64,000 bases of DNA from Pelomonas parva. Its GTDB lineage: Bacteria; Pseudomonadota; Gammaproteobacteria; Burkholderiales; Burkholderiaceae_C. The stretch spans positions 1 to 64,000 of the forward strand of contig NZ_JBIGHV010000010.1 of assembly GCF_043555835.1 (NCBI RefSeq), in the 5' to 3' direction. The notes under the pieces were generated by a model. It had not been told where the DNA came from, made no database searches, and saw nothing but the letters and a program-made list of their open reading frames with translations. Made by a program: the position numbers and the translations under genes. Positions 23,711 to 32,181 of the stretch are shown here, one piece after another (position 1 is the stretch's first letter; the number at the start of each line of letters is the position of its first letter).

Positions 23711-26017
23711 CGGGCATCGCGGACGCCTGTCATCCGCCTTCTTCAGCACCGCCATCACATCCCAGGCCTCGTACTGCACTCGCAGCGATGCGTCAGTCTC
23801 GTTGGCGAGCAGCGGCGCGCTGCGCTTTTCACCCTTGAGCCAGAACTTGAACCAGTCGATGTTCCCCTGGAGGGAGACCATCCTCTCGCTCGGCGTCGAC
23901 AGCCCATGGGAGCCGCCTGGAACGAGGATCATTTCCGCCGGCTTGTACTGGCGGCGCATCAACGCATAGATGTCCCAGAAGTTGCGGACCGGCACGCCGT
24001 AGCTCTCGATGCGCAGCGCCGCCCGGACGCAATCGGTGTTCAGCGAGGGGTCGGTCTCGACCCACTTCGCCAGGCTCGGGCGCGCCGGGATGCCGCGATT
24101 CACCGTTTCCTTGTGCCCCCAGGTGTAGTCCGAGAAACCATAGGTCAGGGCGTAAGAGAACAGCGTGTTGGCGTCGCCGTCGGCGATGGTCGCGGCGCGG
24201 ATGGGCAGGTCCGAGAACGTGATCAGGTTCAGCACCTTCTCGCCTGTCGCACTCCATCCGATGACGCCCACGCGGGCCGGGTCGACGCGCCCTTCTCTTA
24301 CCAGCGCGTTGACCGCACCTCGAACGCCTTCGTTGAACACGAGATTCTGGTGAACGTCATCCTTGAAGGCCGCCCTTCCCGGCTGACCACGCATCGCCAG
24401 CACCATGACGCCCTCGCGGAAGAACGCACGCCCAGGGAATGCGCTCGTGCTCGCGCGGCCGCCCAGATTGGGGCCATCCAGGTAGAAGACGTCTGGCTTG
24501 AAGTTGTAGCTCTGAATGACCAGCGGCAAACGCTTGCCCGGCACGGCATCGCTCGGTATCAGCAGTCCCCCGTTCCAGCTTCGTCCTTTGGCGTCCCGCC
24601 AGCCATACGTCGACATCGACCCCCACGTCTTTACGTCGAACTGGGGATTCAGCGTCGTGAGGCGAACCGTCTGACCTGCCGGTCCGATGGCTATGGCGTC
24701 CGGCGGTTCGTTGACGCCCTCCTGCACACGCAGGGTCCAGCCCGACGCCAGGGTGAGCGCTGCCGGCGGCACCTCCTGCCAGCTCCCACCTTCCACCCGT
24801 TGGAACTGCCGCTGCTTGCCAGCATCGATGACTTCCAATCTCTCCCCGATCGGGGCCGCACTTGCCAAACGACCATTCAGCTTGGCGACGACAGTCCAAC
24901 GGTTGCTGTCCGGCCAGTACTCGATGACGTGGGATGAGGTCGACACCGGCGTCCCGTCCGTCATCGGCAGATGTGCGCCGGCGAGCACCACGGAGTTTCC
25001 AGACGGATGCCAAACCTTGTCGCGGCGGGACTGACCGCCGCCGATGAGGGAGTCATCCGGCGCATCAAGGATCGTCTGCTCCCGCGCATCGTCGAGCCGC
25101 CAGGCCACCATGCGCCTGGCCGAAAAGGACATGGCACCACTGAAGTACCCCAGGGGGTCGCGATTGACCGCTGGCCCATAGACCTTGGCCGCTTCCTCCA
25201 GGAGCGGGTACTGCCGGCTCCAGGCCTTGGTTCGATCTCGCTCGAACTTCGGCAGCACCGCCCAACGGCCATCAGGCGAGATGTTGGCCACGGGCCACCC
25301 GAGGTTGGCTTGAATGAAGGGGTCGCCGAGCGGTCGCGCCGGACTGCCCGTCCCGACATCGGCGACATAGAAGCGGAACGCCCGCACTTGCTCCTTCAGC
25401 TCCTGCTGGCCGTACATCACGCCCCGGAACCACTGGTTGCCGACAACGATGCTGTTCGCACCGTCCTTCAGGGGGGGATTGGGCACCTGCACGACGTACA
25501 CCACTCGCTTCAGATCACGCGACGCCGCGAACGACTCGATCGACGTGGAAGCGCTGGTGAGCTGGGTCAGCTTGCGGGTGGGCAAGTCAAGGCTGTAGAC
25601 CTGATAGACCGCCTCCTTGATCTTCGCGCGGAAGATCAGCGTCCGCTCATCGAGCCACTGCACCTGCGTCAACGCCGGGTAGCCGGCTTCATTGTCGAAC
25701 TTGGCGTCGAACACAAAGGCCGGCTCCGGCGGTGCCGGACGCCGCTCGGCCAGGCGTTCAGGGGCCAAGTTCAACAGGAGGATCTCGTAGCGGTTGGCAT
25801 CGGCCGCAACGTCACCCTTGCGGGTGACGATGAAGGCCCGCGTGCCTGAGGGCGAGATCTGCTGCCGCAGGCCCGCAGCGTCATTCGCGTGCGGCTGGAT
25901 GATCATCTTGAACTCGACAACGTCGCGCACGGTCGGTCCAACGGCGGACTGCGCGGCGGCCGGTCCAACCGCTGCGGCGAGCAGCGCCGACAGGACGGAG
26001 AGGATGTAGAAACGCAT
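23693..26017 (-). CDS. AtxE2-like lasso peptide isopeptidase (S9 prolyl-oligopeptidase family)
   Basis: A 774-residue exported protein: signal peptide to AAAQS, a beta-propeller-like N-terminal region to about 480, and an alpha/beta hydrolase domain. Nucleophile Ser589 is in GWSATG; the likely triad is completed by an Asp near 682 (NFWDIYALMRRQY) and His704 (GGSHGLST). In Asticcacaulis and related lasso loci, enzymes of this architecture cut the isopeptide bond of the imported lasso peptide, linearising it. Here it lies beside the exporter and, on its own strand, downstream of the TonB receptor, FecR and FecI genes, which is the AtxE context. A plain S9 peptidase is the alternative, but context argues against it. 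Confidence 0.82.
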   Translation of the reverse strand: MRFYILSVLSALLAAAVGPAAAQSAVGPTVRDVVEFKMIIQPHANDAAGLRQQISPSGTRAFIVTRKGDVAADANRYEILLLNLAPERLAERRPAPPEPAFVFDAKFDNEAGYPALTQVQWLDERTLIFRAKIKEAVYQVYSLDLPTRKLTQLTSASTSIESFAASRDLKRVVYVVQVPNPPLKDGANSIVVGNQWFRGVMYGQQELKEQVRAFRFYVADVGTGSPARPLGDPFIQANLGWPVANISPDGRWAVLPKFERDRTKAWSRQYPLLEEAAKVYGPAVNRDPLGYFSGAMSFSARRMVAWRLDDAREQTILDAPDDSLIGGGQSRRDKVWHPSGNSVVLAGAHLPMTDGTPVSTSSHVIEYWPDSNRWTVVAKLNGRLASAAPIGERLEVIDAGKQRQFQRVEGGSWQEVPPAALTLASGWTLRVQEGVNEPPDAIAIGPAGQTVRLTTLNPQFDVKTWGSMSTYGWRDAKGRSWNGGLLIPSDAVPGKRLPLVIQSYNFKPDVFYLDGPNLGGRASTSAFPGRAFFREGVMVLAMRGQPGRAAFKDDVHQNLVFNEGVRGAVNALVREGRVDPARVGVIGWSATGEKVLNLITFSDLPIRAATIADGDANTLFSYALTYGFSDYTWGHKETVNRGIPARPSLAKWVETDPSLNTDCVRAALRIESYGVPVRNFWDIYALMRRQYKPAEMILVPGGSHGLSTPSERMVSLQGNIDWFKFWLKGEKRSAPLLANETDASLRVQYEAWDVMAVLKKADDRRPRCPLPSVG

Positions 26018-26040
26018 CTGGATTGACTTCTCGAGAATGG

Positions 26041-26080
26041 CGCGGCCCAGCCTCCCTGCGTTTGGGGCAGGAGGGCCGCG
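26041..26080 (-). promoter_or_regulatory. Stem-loop between receptor and isopeptidase genes
   Basis: CGCGGCCC (26041-26048) pairs with GGGCCGCG (26073-26080), and inside it CCTGC (26055-26059) pairs with GCAGG (26067-26071). It lies between the receptor stop and the isopeptidase start on the minus strand. No T-run follows in the reading direction, so it is more likely a processing or attenuation site than a full terminator. Confidence 0.5.
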
Positions 26081-26128
26081 GTGGGGTGGGTAGCGGATCT
26101 GGGAGAACTTCCGAGGCGACCCTCGGGA

Positions 26129-29119
26129 CTACCAGTCCAGCGACAGTCGCACGCTCAGGTAGCGGCCGCGCCAGTCGGCCTGCGTGATGTCGTAGTAGGG
26201 CGCGCCCTGCGCGAACTGAGGCTCGCGATTCGACAGGTTGGCAATGCTGGCGCCGAGCGTCGCGGTCTTGAAGCCAGGCAGCAGGTCTGGCCACAACTTC
26301 TTGATGTCGACGTTGCCGGCCAGGTCATGCATCCAGAAGTCACCGAGTCGGCGCTCGCTCGTGCCGGTGTCCTTGTAGCCGCCCACGTAGCGACTCGTCA
26401 CGCCGACGCTCCAGCGTCCCTGCTCTAGACCCAGCGACAGACGGCCCTTCCACTGCGGCGCCCAATAGTCGATGAACCGCCGACCGAGCCTGTCTACCGC
26501 AGCGGCGCCGGGCGCCAGGACCACGCGGTACTCGCCAGTCCGAGTCGCCCCGGCGGAGACGGTCAGCCTGCCCACCGAGTTTTTCCACGCGTAGGCTGCC
26601 TCGACATCCGTGCCCGCGACGTCAACGCGACCAAAGTTGACCTCGGTCGACTTCACGCTGGTCACGACGCCCGGCTGACCATTGGATGCCGGCGCTCGCG
26701 TCACCAGCCCAGGAAACAGGCCTTCGTAGTCCAGCGCGGATTGCGTCGCCAGCAGCGCGATCATGTCGCGGATACGCATGTCCCAATGCGTGACGCTGAA
26801 GCGCGTGCCACGCCACCCTTCAGGCTCCCAGACAGCGCCAATGCCGCGCGCCCGCCCGTGCTCGGGCGCAAGGTCATGGTTGGTCGTCCGCAGCACCGTG
26901 CCACTGGTGATCAACTCGCCGCCACGGGCGGGGTCGGTCATCCGGTAGGTGGCCGCCTGATAGGTGACATCCGGAACGTGCGTCTGAAGAATCGTCGGCG
27001 GCTTGAATGAGCTCGCCGCAGAGGCGCGGATCAGCAGGCTTCGAAACGGCCGGACCTCCAGCCCGCCCTGGTAGGTGTTCGCAGAGCCGAAGTCGCTGTA
27101 ATGGTCGCGGCGCGCAGCGACCGTGAGCGCTGCCAGGCTCCATCCCGCCACGCCGTCGCCCCCGCCCTTCAGCAGCGGCGCACGGGCTTCGGCGTACACC
27201 GACGAGCTCTCGCGAGTACCCCGCGTTGCGACCGTCGTCGTGACGTCGTAGACGTCATGTGCCGCCTCGGCGCCCAGCACCGTATCCACCGAGCCGGCCG
27301 GCAGCTTGAACAACGTGCCCCGGACCTGCGCGGCGAGCTGATCCTTGCGTCCGACGCTGCGTCGAAGGTTGTCGGACCAGATCCCCCGAAGCACCGTATC
27401 CGTGGCCATCCGCCCAGAGGAAAAGGGGTTGAGCGCCGTCGCCGGGTCGGTCGATGCAAGCGCCGCCGTCCGCGCCGACGCGTTGACGGCCTCGTTCCAG
27501 CTTTGCGAACCACCGCGGTCGCTGGCAGTCGATGCCGACACCTCCGCATCCCATCCGGCGCCCAGGTCGCCCCTGACGCCAACCAGCGCGCGGGTGAAGT
27601 TCGTCTGTCGGGACAGCCCCTCCGTGCCGTTCTCCGGATCCAGCGAAGTCGTGACATTGACGGCGACGCCGAACGGATTGAAGGGATTCGTCGCCGGCAC
27701 AGTGACATTGTTCAGTCGCAGCCCGATGCCGGACGCCTGCATGCGATCCCTCGCATGGGTGACCTCGCCAAATGCCCACCAGTTGCCAAAGAGCCTGTGC
27801 TCCCCAAGGGCATGAACCGCCAGCGTTTCATAGCCATGCACGAGCGCCATGCCGCCACCCGATGCCCAGACGTTGCATAGGTTCTGCGTGCCCGCAGTTG
27901 CCTGGAAGTCGGTGAGCTGGAGTGGCTGGCCCGAAGCGCGCTGCGGAATGGCGGCAACAGCGGCGCCAAGCCCGGGCAGGTTGCCCGACACGCTGCGCAC
28001 CGTCCCGGGCACGCAGTAGTTCAAACGCGCATCGGTGCCACCGAACCGCCGGTAGTCGCCGTCGGTGAAGAAGTCCCGCTCCTTCATGTTCAGCGGCGTG
28101 GAGCGGCTGTAGGAAGCCATGAGCAGGAACTCCCCGTCCGCAGTCTGCCCGCCCGTCGCCAGCGACAGGCTGCCATCGCTGAAGCCGCGGCCAGACCCCA
28201 ACCGGGCCGTGAGCGACTGCCCATTGATGGCCTTCTTCAGGATCACGTTGACGACACCCGCCAGGGCGTCGCCGCCGTAGACCGCTGACGAGCCCAAAGG
28301 GACCACCTCCACCCGCTCGACTGCAGCCATCGGGATGAGGTTCAGGTTGAACACGTTGCCGGTGAACGAGCCGACGCCCTGCACCTTGCGACCGTTGATG
28401 AGCACCAGTGTCGAACCCAACGGCAGCCCGCGAAGCTGGACGGTTCCCTGCCCCAACGTCGTGGCAAAGCCGCCCTCCCCGGCCGACGCCGACACCTCGG
28501 TCAACGAGGCCAGGAAACGCTGAAGGTTGGGCTGACCGCTCTTGTCGATGTCCTCACGGGTGTAGACATTCACCGGCGCGGGGCCTTCCGCATCGAGCCG
28601 CTTCAAGCGGGAGCCGGTGACCTCCACGCGCGTCAGCTCCTGCGTGGGTCCTGCGTCACGCGCTGGCCCACGCTCGCCCTCATCCGCAGTCGGCCCAGCA
28701 GCCGGCTGGTCGCCACCCCCGGCCCGAGGGCTTCGTCCGGTGGGTGTCGTCGGGCCCGCAGGTGCCGGCGCGGGCTTCACGACCACCGCGCCGTTGGGCA
28801 TCTGTTCCACGGTCATGCCACTTCCCTGCAGAGCGGCCTTGATGGCGTCGATGGGAGACAGTCTCCCGGACACCGGGCGCGCAATCCGACCCTGGACGGT
28901 CTCGGGCTCGAACAAGATCGAGGTGCTGGTCTGCCGACCGATGGCTTGCAGGGCCTGGGCCATCCCTTGGGAAGGCTGCTCGATGTGGTAACGGGCCGGC
29001 TGCGCGGGCTCTGCCGCAAACGAGTGGCCCGTACCCAGGAGGATGGAGATGAAGGTGCCGATCGGCAGCGCGCTGAGCACTCTGCGGAGGGCAATGCATC
29101 GGGGGAAGTCGCGTCTCAT
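26129..29119 (-). CDS. TonB-dependent receptor with N-terminal STN signalling domain
   Basis: A 996-residue outer-membrane receptor. After the signal peptide (ending near FAAEP) is an STN domain (about residues 40-110: IEQPSQGMAQALQAIGRQTS and AIKAALQGSGM). A Pro/Gly linker leads to the plug domain (GPAPVNVYTREDIDKSGQPN; LRGLPLGSTLVLINGRKV) and a 22-strand barrel ending in Trp (LSVRLSLDW). STN domains contact FecR-type anti-sigma factors, and fecR lies just upstream. In this setting it should import the lasso peptide, or its ferric or other ligand, and signal. ATG 29119 yields the signal peptide; the frame to 29227 overlaps fecR. Confidence 0.9.
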   Translation of the reverse strand: MRRDFPRCIALRRVLSALPIGTFISILLGTGHSFAAEPAQPARYHIEQPSQGMAQALQAIGRQTSTSILFEPETVQGRIARPVSGRLSPIDAIKAALQGSGMTVEQMPNGAVVVKPAPAPAGPTTPTGRSPRAGGGDQPAAGPTADEGERGPARDAGPTQELTRVEVTGSRLKRLDAEGPAPVNVYTREDIDKSGQPNLQRFLASLTEVSASAGEGGFATTLGQGTVQLRGLPLGSTLVLINGRKVQGVGSFTGNVFNLNLIPMAAVERVEVVPLGSSAVYGGDALAGVVNVILKKAINGQSLTARLGSGRGFSDGSLSLATGGQTADGEFLLMASYSRSTPLNMKERDFFTDGDYRRFGGTDARLNYCVPGTVRSVSGNLPGLGAAVAAIPQRASGQPLQLTDFQATAGTQNLCNVWASGGGMALVHGYETLAVHALGEHRLFGNWWAFGEVTHARDRMQASGIGLRLNNVTVPATNPFNPFGVAVNVTTSLDPENGTEGLSRQTNFTRALVGVRGDLGAGWDAEVSASTASDRGGSQSWNEAVNASARTAALASTDPATALNPFSSGRMATDTVLRGIWSDNLRRSVGRKDQLAAQVRGTLFKLPAGSVDTVLGAEAAHDVYDVTTTVATRGTRESSSVYAEARAPLLKGGGDGVAGWSLAALTVAARRDHYSDFGSANTYQGGLEVRPFRSLLIRASAASSFKPPTILQTHVPDVTYQAATYRMTDPARGGELITSGTVLRTTNHDLAPEHGRARGIGAVWEPEGWRGTRFSVTHWDMRIRDMIALLATQSALDYEGLFPGLVTRAPASNGQPGVVTSVKSTEVNFGRVDVAGTDVEAAYAWKNSVGRLTVSAGATRTGEYRVVLAPGAAAVDRLGRRFIDYWAPQWKGRLSLGLEQGRWSVGVTSRYVGGYKDTGTSERRLGDFWMHDLAGNVDIKKLWPDLLPGFKTATLGASIANLSNREPQFAQGAPYYDITQADWRGRYLSVRLSLDW

Positions 29120-29155
29120 CTGATGTCCTTGTTGTGTTTGAGTAGCCACAACAAG

Positions 29156-29167
29156 ATGACGTTTCAG
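29156..29167. repeat. 12-bp element ATGACGTTTCAG upstream of the TonB receptor gene
   Basis: Exact copy of the element at 18743-18754. On the minus strand CTGAAACGTCAT ends 36 bases before the receptor start, a plausible place for a -35 region of a FecI-type promoter. No clear -10 element is recognisable. Confidence 0.45.
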
Positions 29168-29195
29168 TCGAGTGCCCAGCGGCCGGGACATGTCC

Positions 29196-30257
29196 CTACT
29201 GAGGTTTTTCGAGCTCCAACCGTCCACCGTCGGCGCGCACCTTCAGACCATGCAAGTGCGCGACAGCCTGAGCAAATCCAGCGTTGTCTCCCGTGCGATA
29301 GAGGCCGCTAACCCGCAGACCAGACTCGTTCAGCCCATCGAGCAAAACAATCTTTGTTCGGCTGTAGCGGTTCATCTCGGCCACGGCGTCCCGCAGTGTG
29401 GTCGCATCGAAAACGGCCTCATTGCGCTTCCAGGCGGTCACCTGGTCAACGTTCGGGCGATCAACCCTAGCCGGCACGGCCCCTGCGGAGCCTTCGCCTT
29501 GACCCAGGCGCAGCCGCTCGCCCGCCCGCATGGAAACCGCCTTGCCAGGAGCCACGGCATCAGCGCTGACCTCTGCGGCACGGCGAACGTTCACCTGGCC
29601 CTCGATCAAGGTCACGGTCAACTCACGGGAGGCACTCGCGGCCGGTGACGCATATCGCACCGAGAACGCGGTGCCAACGGCAACCACCTCGCTCCCGGAG
29701 ACGCGCACGACAAACGGCCGCTTCAGTTCCCTCGCGACTTCGAAGAGAGCCTCTCCGCCATGAACGTTGACGGTCCGCTGCCGGTCATCAAAGCTCACCC
29801 GCACCTCGGTCTCGGTATTGAGCAGCATCCGCGAGCCATCGTCGAGGATGACCGCGCGCTGTTCGCCAATCTCGGTCCTGAAGGCGCCCTGCGCCCACCA
29901 GTTCTGGCCGACGAACAGCGCCACCCCCAACAAGCCGGCGGAGACGGCTCCGGCCGCCCACCAGCGCGCTCCCTGACGCCCCCCCCCGGACCGAGCGGCG
30001 TTCTTCGCCGCTACGGTGTCATACGCGGTCGCAACCTTGATCTTTCCCACGTTGATCCACGCATCCGTGCAACGCTCAAAAGCCAGGCGGTGAACGGGCG
30101 AGCGCGCCTGCCACGCACGAAAGTCGCGCTCCATCTCGGCGGACCGATCAGGACCATGGAGTCGACTGACCCACACCGACGCCTCAGCGAGGATCTCTCG
30201 CGGCACCTTCTGCTTGACCGCTGGCTCCCGTGGGGTGCCGGCTGCCGGCCCCGCCAT
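29196..30257 (-). CDS. FecR-type anti-sigma factor/signal transducer
   Basis: A 353-residue inner-membrane protein. The N-terminal DUF4880 domain (EILAEASVWVSRLHGPDR; ERDFRAWQARSPVHRLAFER) would bind the sigma factor. One membrane helix follows near residue 90 (WWAAGAVSAGLLGVALFVG). The periplasmic FecR domain contains EIGEQRAVILDDGSRMLLNT, in which FecR family members show the typical DGS pattern, and the C-terminal STN-contacting region. I chose ATG 30257, three bases after the fecI stop; a TTG at 30278 is possible. It passes the receptor signal to FecI. It is paralogous to the truncated copy at 17280-17720. Confidence 0.9.
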   Translation of the reverse strand: MAGPAAGTPREPAVKQKVPREILAEASVWVSRLHGPDRSAEMERDFRAWQARSPVHRLAFERCTDAWINVGKIKVATAYDTVAAKNAARSGGGRQGARWWAAGAVSAGLLGVALFVGQNWWAQGAFRTEIGEQRAVILDDGSRMLLNTETEVRVSFDDRQRTVNVHGGEALFEVARELKRPFVVRVSGSEVVAVGTAFSVRYASPAASASRELTVTLIEGQVNVRRAAEVSADAVAPGKAVSMRAGERLRLGQGEGSAGAVPARVDRPNVDQVTAWKRNEAVFDATTLRDAVAEMNRYSRTKIVLLDGLNESGLRVSGLYRTGDNAGFAQAVAHLHGLKVRADGGRLELEKPQ

Positions 30258-30259
30258 GG

Positions 30260-30742
30260 CTACACGTCCTCCATCCAAAGGGCCGTCAGCATCACGCCCT
30301 TGGAGATGTGCTTCTCAACCGCGCTTCTGCTGATGCCGTACTTCAGCGCAATCTCGTTGTAGCTCATCCCTTCGACCCGGCTGTCGAGGAAGATCGACCG
30401 GGTTCGTTCATTCATCTGCGCAAGGCATTCGCCAACCTGGGCCAGTTCCTCACGCGACTGGACCACGTCCTCGGCGCTGGGCCGGCCATCCACGATGACG
30501 ACGTCTTCCGGCGAGACCTCTTCACCGCGGACCAGCAACGCGCGGTGCGCGTCAATCGACAGATTCAGAGCAATCTTCATCAGCAATGCTTCTGGATGAT
30601 CAACGGTCTTCTCTTTCGAGAACTGGGCGAGCCGGACGTACGCGTCTTGCACCAGGTCCTCGGCATCCTGCTCTGATCGGCAGCCACGCCGCATGAGCGC
30701 GGACACGGCCCTTGAGAATACGCTGAGCCAGTCGGTCTTCAT
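30260..30742 (-). CDS. FecI-type ECF sigma factor
   Basis: A 160-residue extracytoplasmic-function sigma factor. Region 2 is SEQDAEDLVQDAYVRLAQF and region 4 is LAQMNERTRSIFLDSRVEGM with the helix-turn-helix SYNEIALKYGISRSAVEKHI, both standard for the FecI group. With FecR and the STN receptor it forms a cell-surface signalling set, probably driving receptor and isopeptidase expression when the lasso peptide is bound outside. Its start lies 11 bases after the Mutator-like gene stop, so the two are likely co-transcribed. Confidence 0.9.
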   Translation of the reverse strand: MKTDWLSVFSRAVSALMRRGCRSEQDAEDLVQDAYVRLAQFSKEKTVDHPEALLMKIALNLSIDAHRALLVRGEEVSPEDVVIVDGRPSAEDVVQSREELAQVGECLAQMNERTRSIFLDSRVEGMSYNEIALKYGISRSAVEKHISKGVMLTALWMEDV

Positions 30743-30753
30743 CGCAATACCCG

Positions 30754-31566
30754 CTACGCCAGAGTCGGTACGCCTACGGCATCGGACATTGACAGGCCTG
30801 CACCAGAGGCTCGCCTTCCGACACCGCGCGCGGCCTCCGCATTCCCGCGTTCGCGATCCAGCCGTTGCTCCGCGCGGGCGAGAGACAAGGCAACGAAATC
30901 AAGAGCGGCGCCGGAATCACTGAAGGGGCCATGCTGAAGGATCGCTCGATTCAACCGGCCGCGCACATCTGCAGCAGTCCGGTCTGCCAAACGAACCAGT
31001 CCACGCAGTTGTTCGTTTAGGGAGAAGATCGGCTCGAATCGTGCCAGGGCGTCGCCCCAGAGCTGCACGACGTCTGGGTATTTTTCACCGAGGCCGGACC
31101 CTTGAAATCTGGCCAGTTCCGAGCGTCCCAACTCGAGAGTTTCGGCTTCTGCCGCCGCTCGGAAACAGCGCAACATTTCTTGTCTATGGCGCGGGGGCAC
31201 CCGAGCAGCGACCGCTTCGAGCGCTTGTTCGACAGAGTCCACGATCTCGCCGTGGCAGTAGGCCAGCTTGAACGAGGCGTCCTCTCCCGCGAGATTGCCG
31301 ACGCCAAGTCTGATGAACTCCGCGCCTCGCGCCTTCAGCTCACCGAACACCGAAGACCGTGGTGAGAACGTGCCGTCCTTACTCAGCCAAGCGCCAAGCA
31401 CTTCACTCTCACCATTGATCAAGCTCCCGAGCGCCCAGCAGATCACCTGCGGTCCGTCGGCGTTCGCGATGAGGCGCAACTGATCGGTGGAGCTGAAGAC
31501 TGCCGCGATATAGCGGCGACAGAGTGGCCGCGATAGCCAACTGTTGGCTGAGTAGGTGTTGCCCAT
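30754..31566 (-). CDS. IS256/Mutator transposase-derived protein lacking catalytic acids
   Basis: A 270-residue protein with the C-terminal pattern of IS256/Mutator transposases: GLGEKYPDVVQLWGDALARF, then EPIFSLNEQLR, and HGPFSDSGAALDFVALSLAR (for GHFP..EAALKLLYLALRN). An earlier part, GSLINGESEVLGAWLSKDG, matches the first catalytic strand region. The second catalytic Asp (canonical VDGLKG) is replaced in GVGNLAG and the TTNAIES box with the catalytic Glu reads LADRTAAD. The N-terminal DNA-binding domain is short. No terminal inverted repeats are visible. It sits 11 bases before fecI on the same strand, so it behaves as an operon gene. Family match is by motif recall. Confidence 0.65.
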   Translation of the reverse strand: MGNTYSANSWLSRPLCRRYIAAVFSSTDQLRLIANADGPQVICWALGSLINGESEVLGAWLSKDGTFSPRSSVFGELKARGAEFIRLGVGNLAGEDASFKLAYCHGEIVDSVEQALEAVAARVPPRHRQEMLRCFRAAAEAETLELGRSELARFQGSGLGEKYPDVVQLWGDALARFEPIFSLNEQLRGLVRLADRTAADVRGRLNRAILQHGPFSDSGAALDFVALSLARAEQRLDRERGNAEAARGVGRRASGAGLSMSDAVGVPTLA

Positions 31567-31570
31567 GTCA

Positions 31571-31595
31571 CGATTAGTAGGTTCGCGATTAGTGG
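31571..31595. promoter_or_regulatory. Tandem CGATTAGTRG repeats in a divergent promoter region
   Basis: CGATTAGTAG (31571-31580) and CGATTAGTGG (31586-31595) are direct repeats 15 bases apart, followed by GTGG-ACACTA-CCAC (31592-31605). They lie between the Mutator-like/fecI unit and the divergent XRE regulator, so they are good candidates for its operator, controlling both directions. Confidence 0.5.
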
Positions 31596-31619
31596 ACACT
31601 ACCACACGATGTTGGGGCC

Positions 31620-31826
31620 ATGGAACCCCTGCGCCTGCTGTTTGGACAACGTGTCGCCGCTTTGCGGCGCGCGGCTGGCTACAAGCAGGATGAGTTCGCC
31701 GAACGCTGCGGTTTTGCTCGCTCGTACATGTCGCGAATTGAGACGGGCGGCGCGAACCCATCGCTGGATGCGATTGAGGTCCTTGCACTTGCGCTCAAGG
31801 TACCTGTGAAAGAGCTGTTCCCATAG
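31620..31826 (+). CDS. Small XRE-family helix-turn-helix regulator
   Basis: A 68-residue protein that is a single Cro/C1-type DNA-binding domain: GQRVAALRRAAGYKQDEFAE, then CGFARSYMSRIETGGANPSL. There is no effector domain. It is divergent from the Mutator-like gene, fecI, fecR and receptor genes, with direct repeats in the shared upstream region. Such stand-alone regulators usually repress their own and the neighbouring promoter. A link to lasso signalling is inference from position. Confidence 0.8.
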   Translation: MEPLRLLFGQRVAALRRAAGYKQDEFAERCGFARSYMSRIETGGANPSLDAIEVLALALKVPVKELFP

Positions 31827-32000
31827 GCTAGGTACGGGGCGTGCGATGACAGCAGCGCCTCTGCCGATTGCAAACGCTAGATTGACGACGGTCTCCGCGC
31901 CGATCCGCTATGCAGCAGCGGAGGCGTTCGTCTGCAGTGCGTGGTCATCCATGCGTTGAAAGCACTGCTCGAAAGCGCAGACAGGCATCGGGCTGGCGCC

Positions 32001-32111
32001 ATGTTTATGCTTGCCAGCGGCCTGATCATGATCTCCGCTGGCATCCTGGTGCTCGTCGTCAGCTGGCTGATCCGCCACAGAGCCAGGCGATCCCCGCCTA
32101 CATCCAAATGA
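32001..32111 (+). CDS. Possible 36-residue single-span membrane peptide
   Basis: ATG 32001 opens a frame MFMLASGLIMISAGILVLVV, then SWLIRHRARRSPPTSK and a TGA. It has one strong membrane helix followed by a basic tail, the shape of many small bacterial membrane proteins. No ribosome site is convincing and no homologue is recalled. It may be chance in a region otherwise lacking long genes. Confidence 0.3.
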   Translation: MFMLASGLIMISAGILVLVVSWLIRHRARRSPPTSK

Positions 32112-32181
32112 GCCTGAGCGGGATGCGATGCCGCCGCCGCGGCCGCTACCTTGACCATCTACACGCCCGATGGAAACAGCC

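Noticed and set aside
28617..28991. Short plus-strand frames opposite the TonB receptor N-terminus
   Set aside because: Shadows of the Pro/Gly-rich linker and STN region; no coding features.
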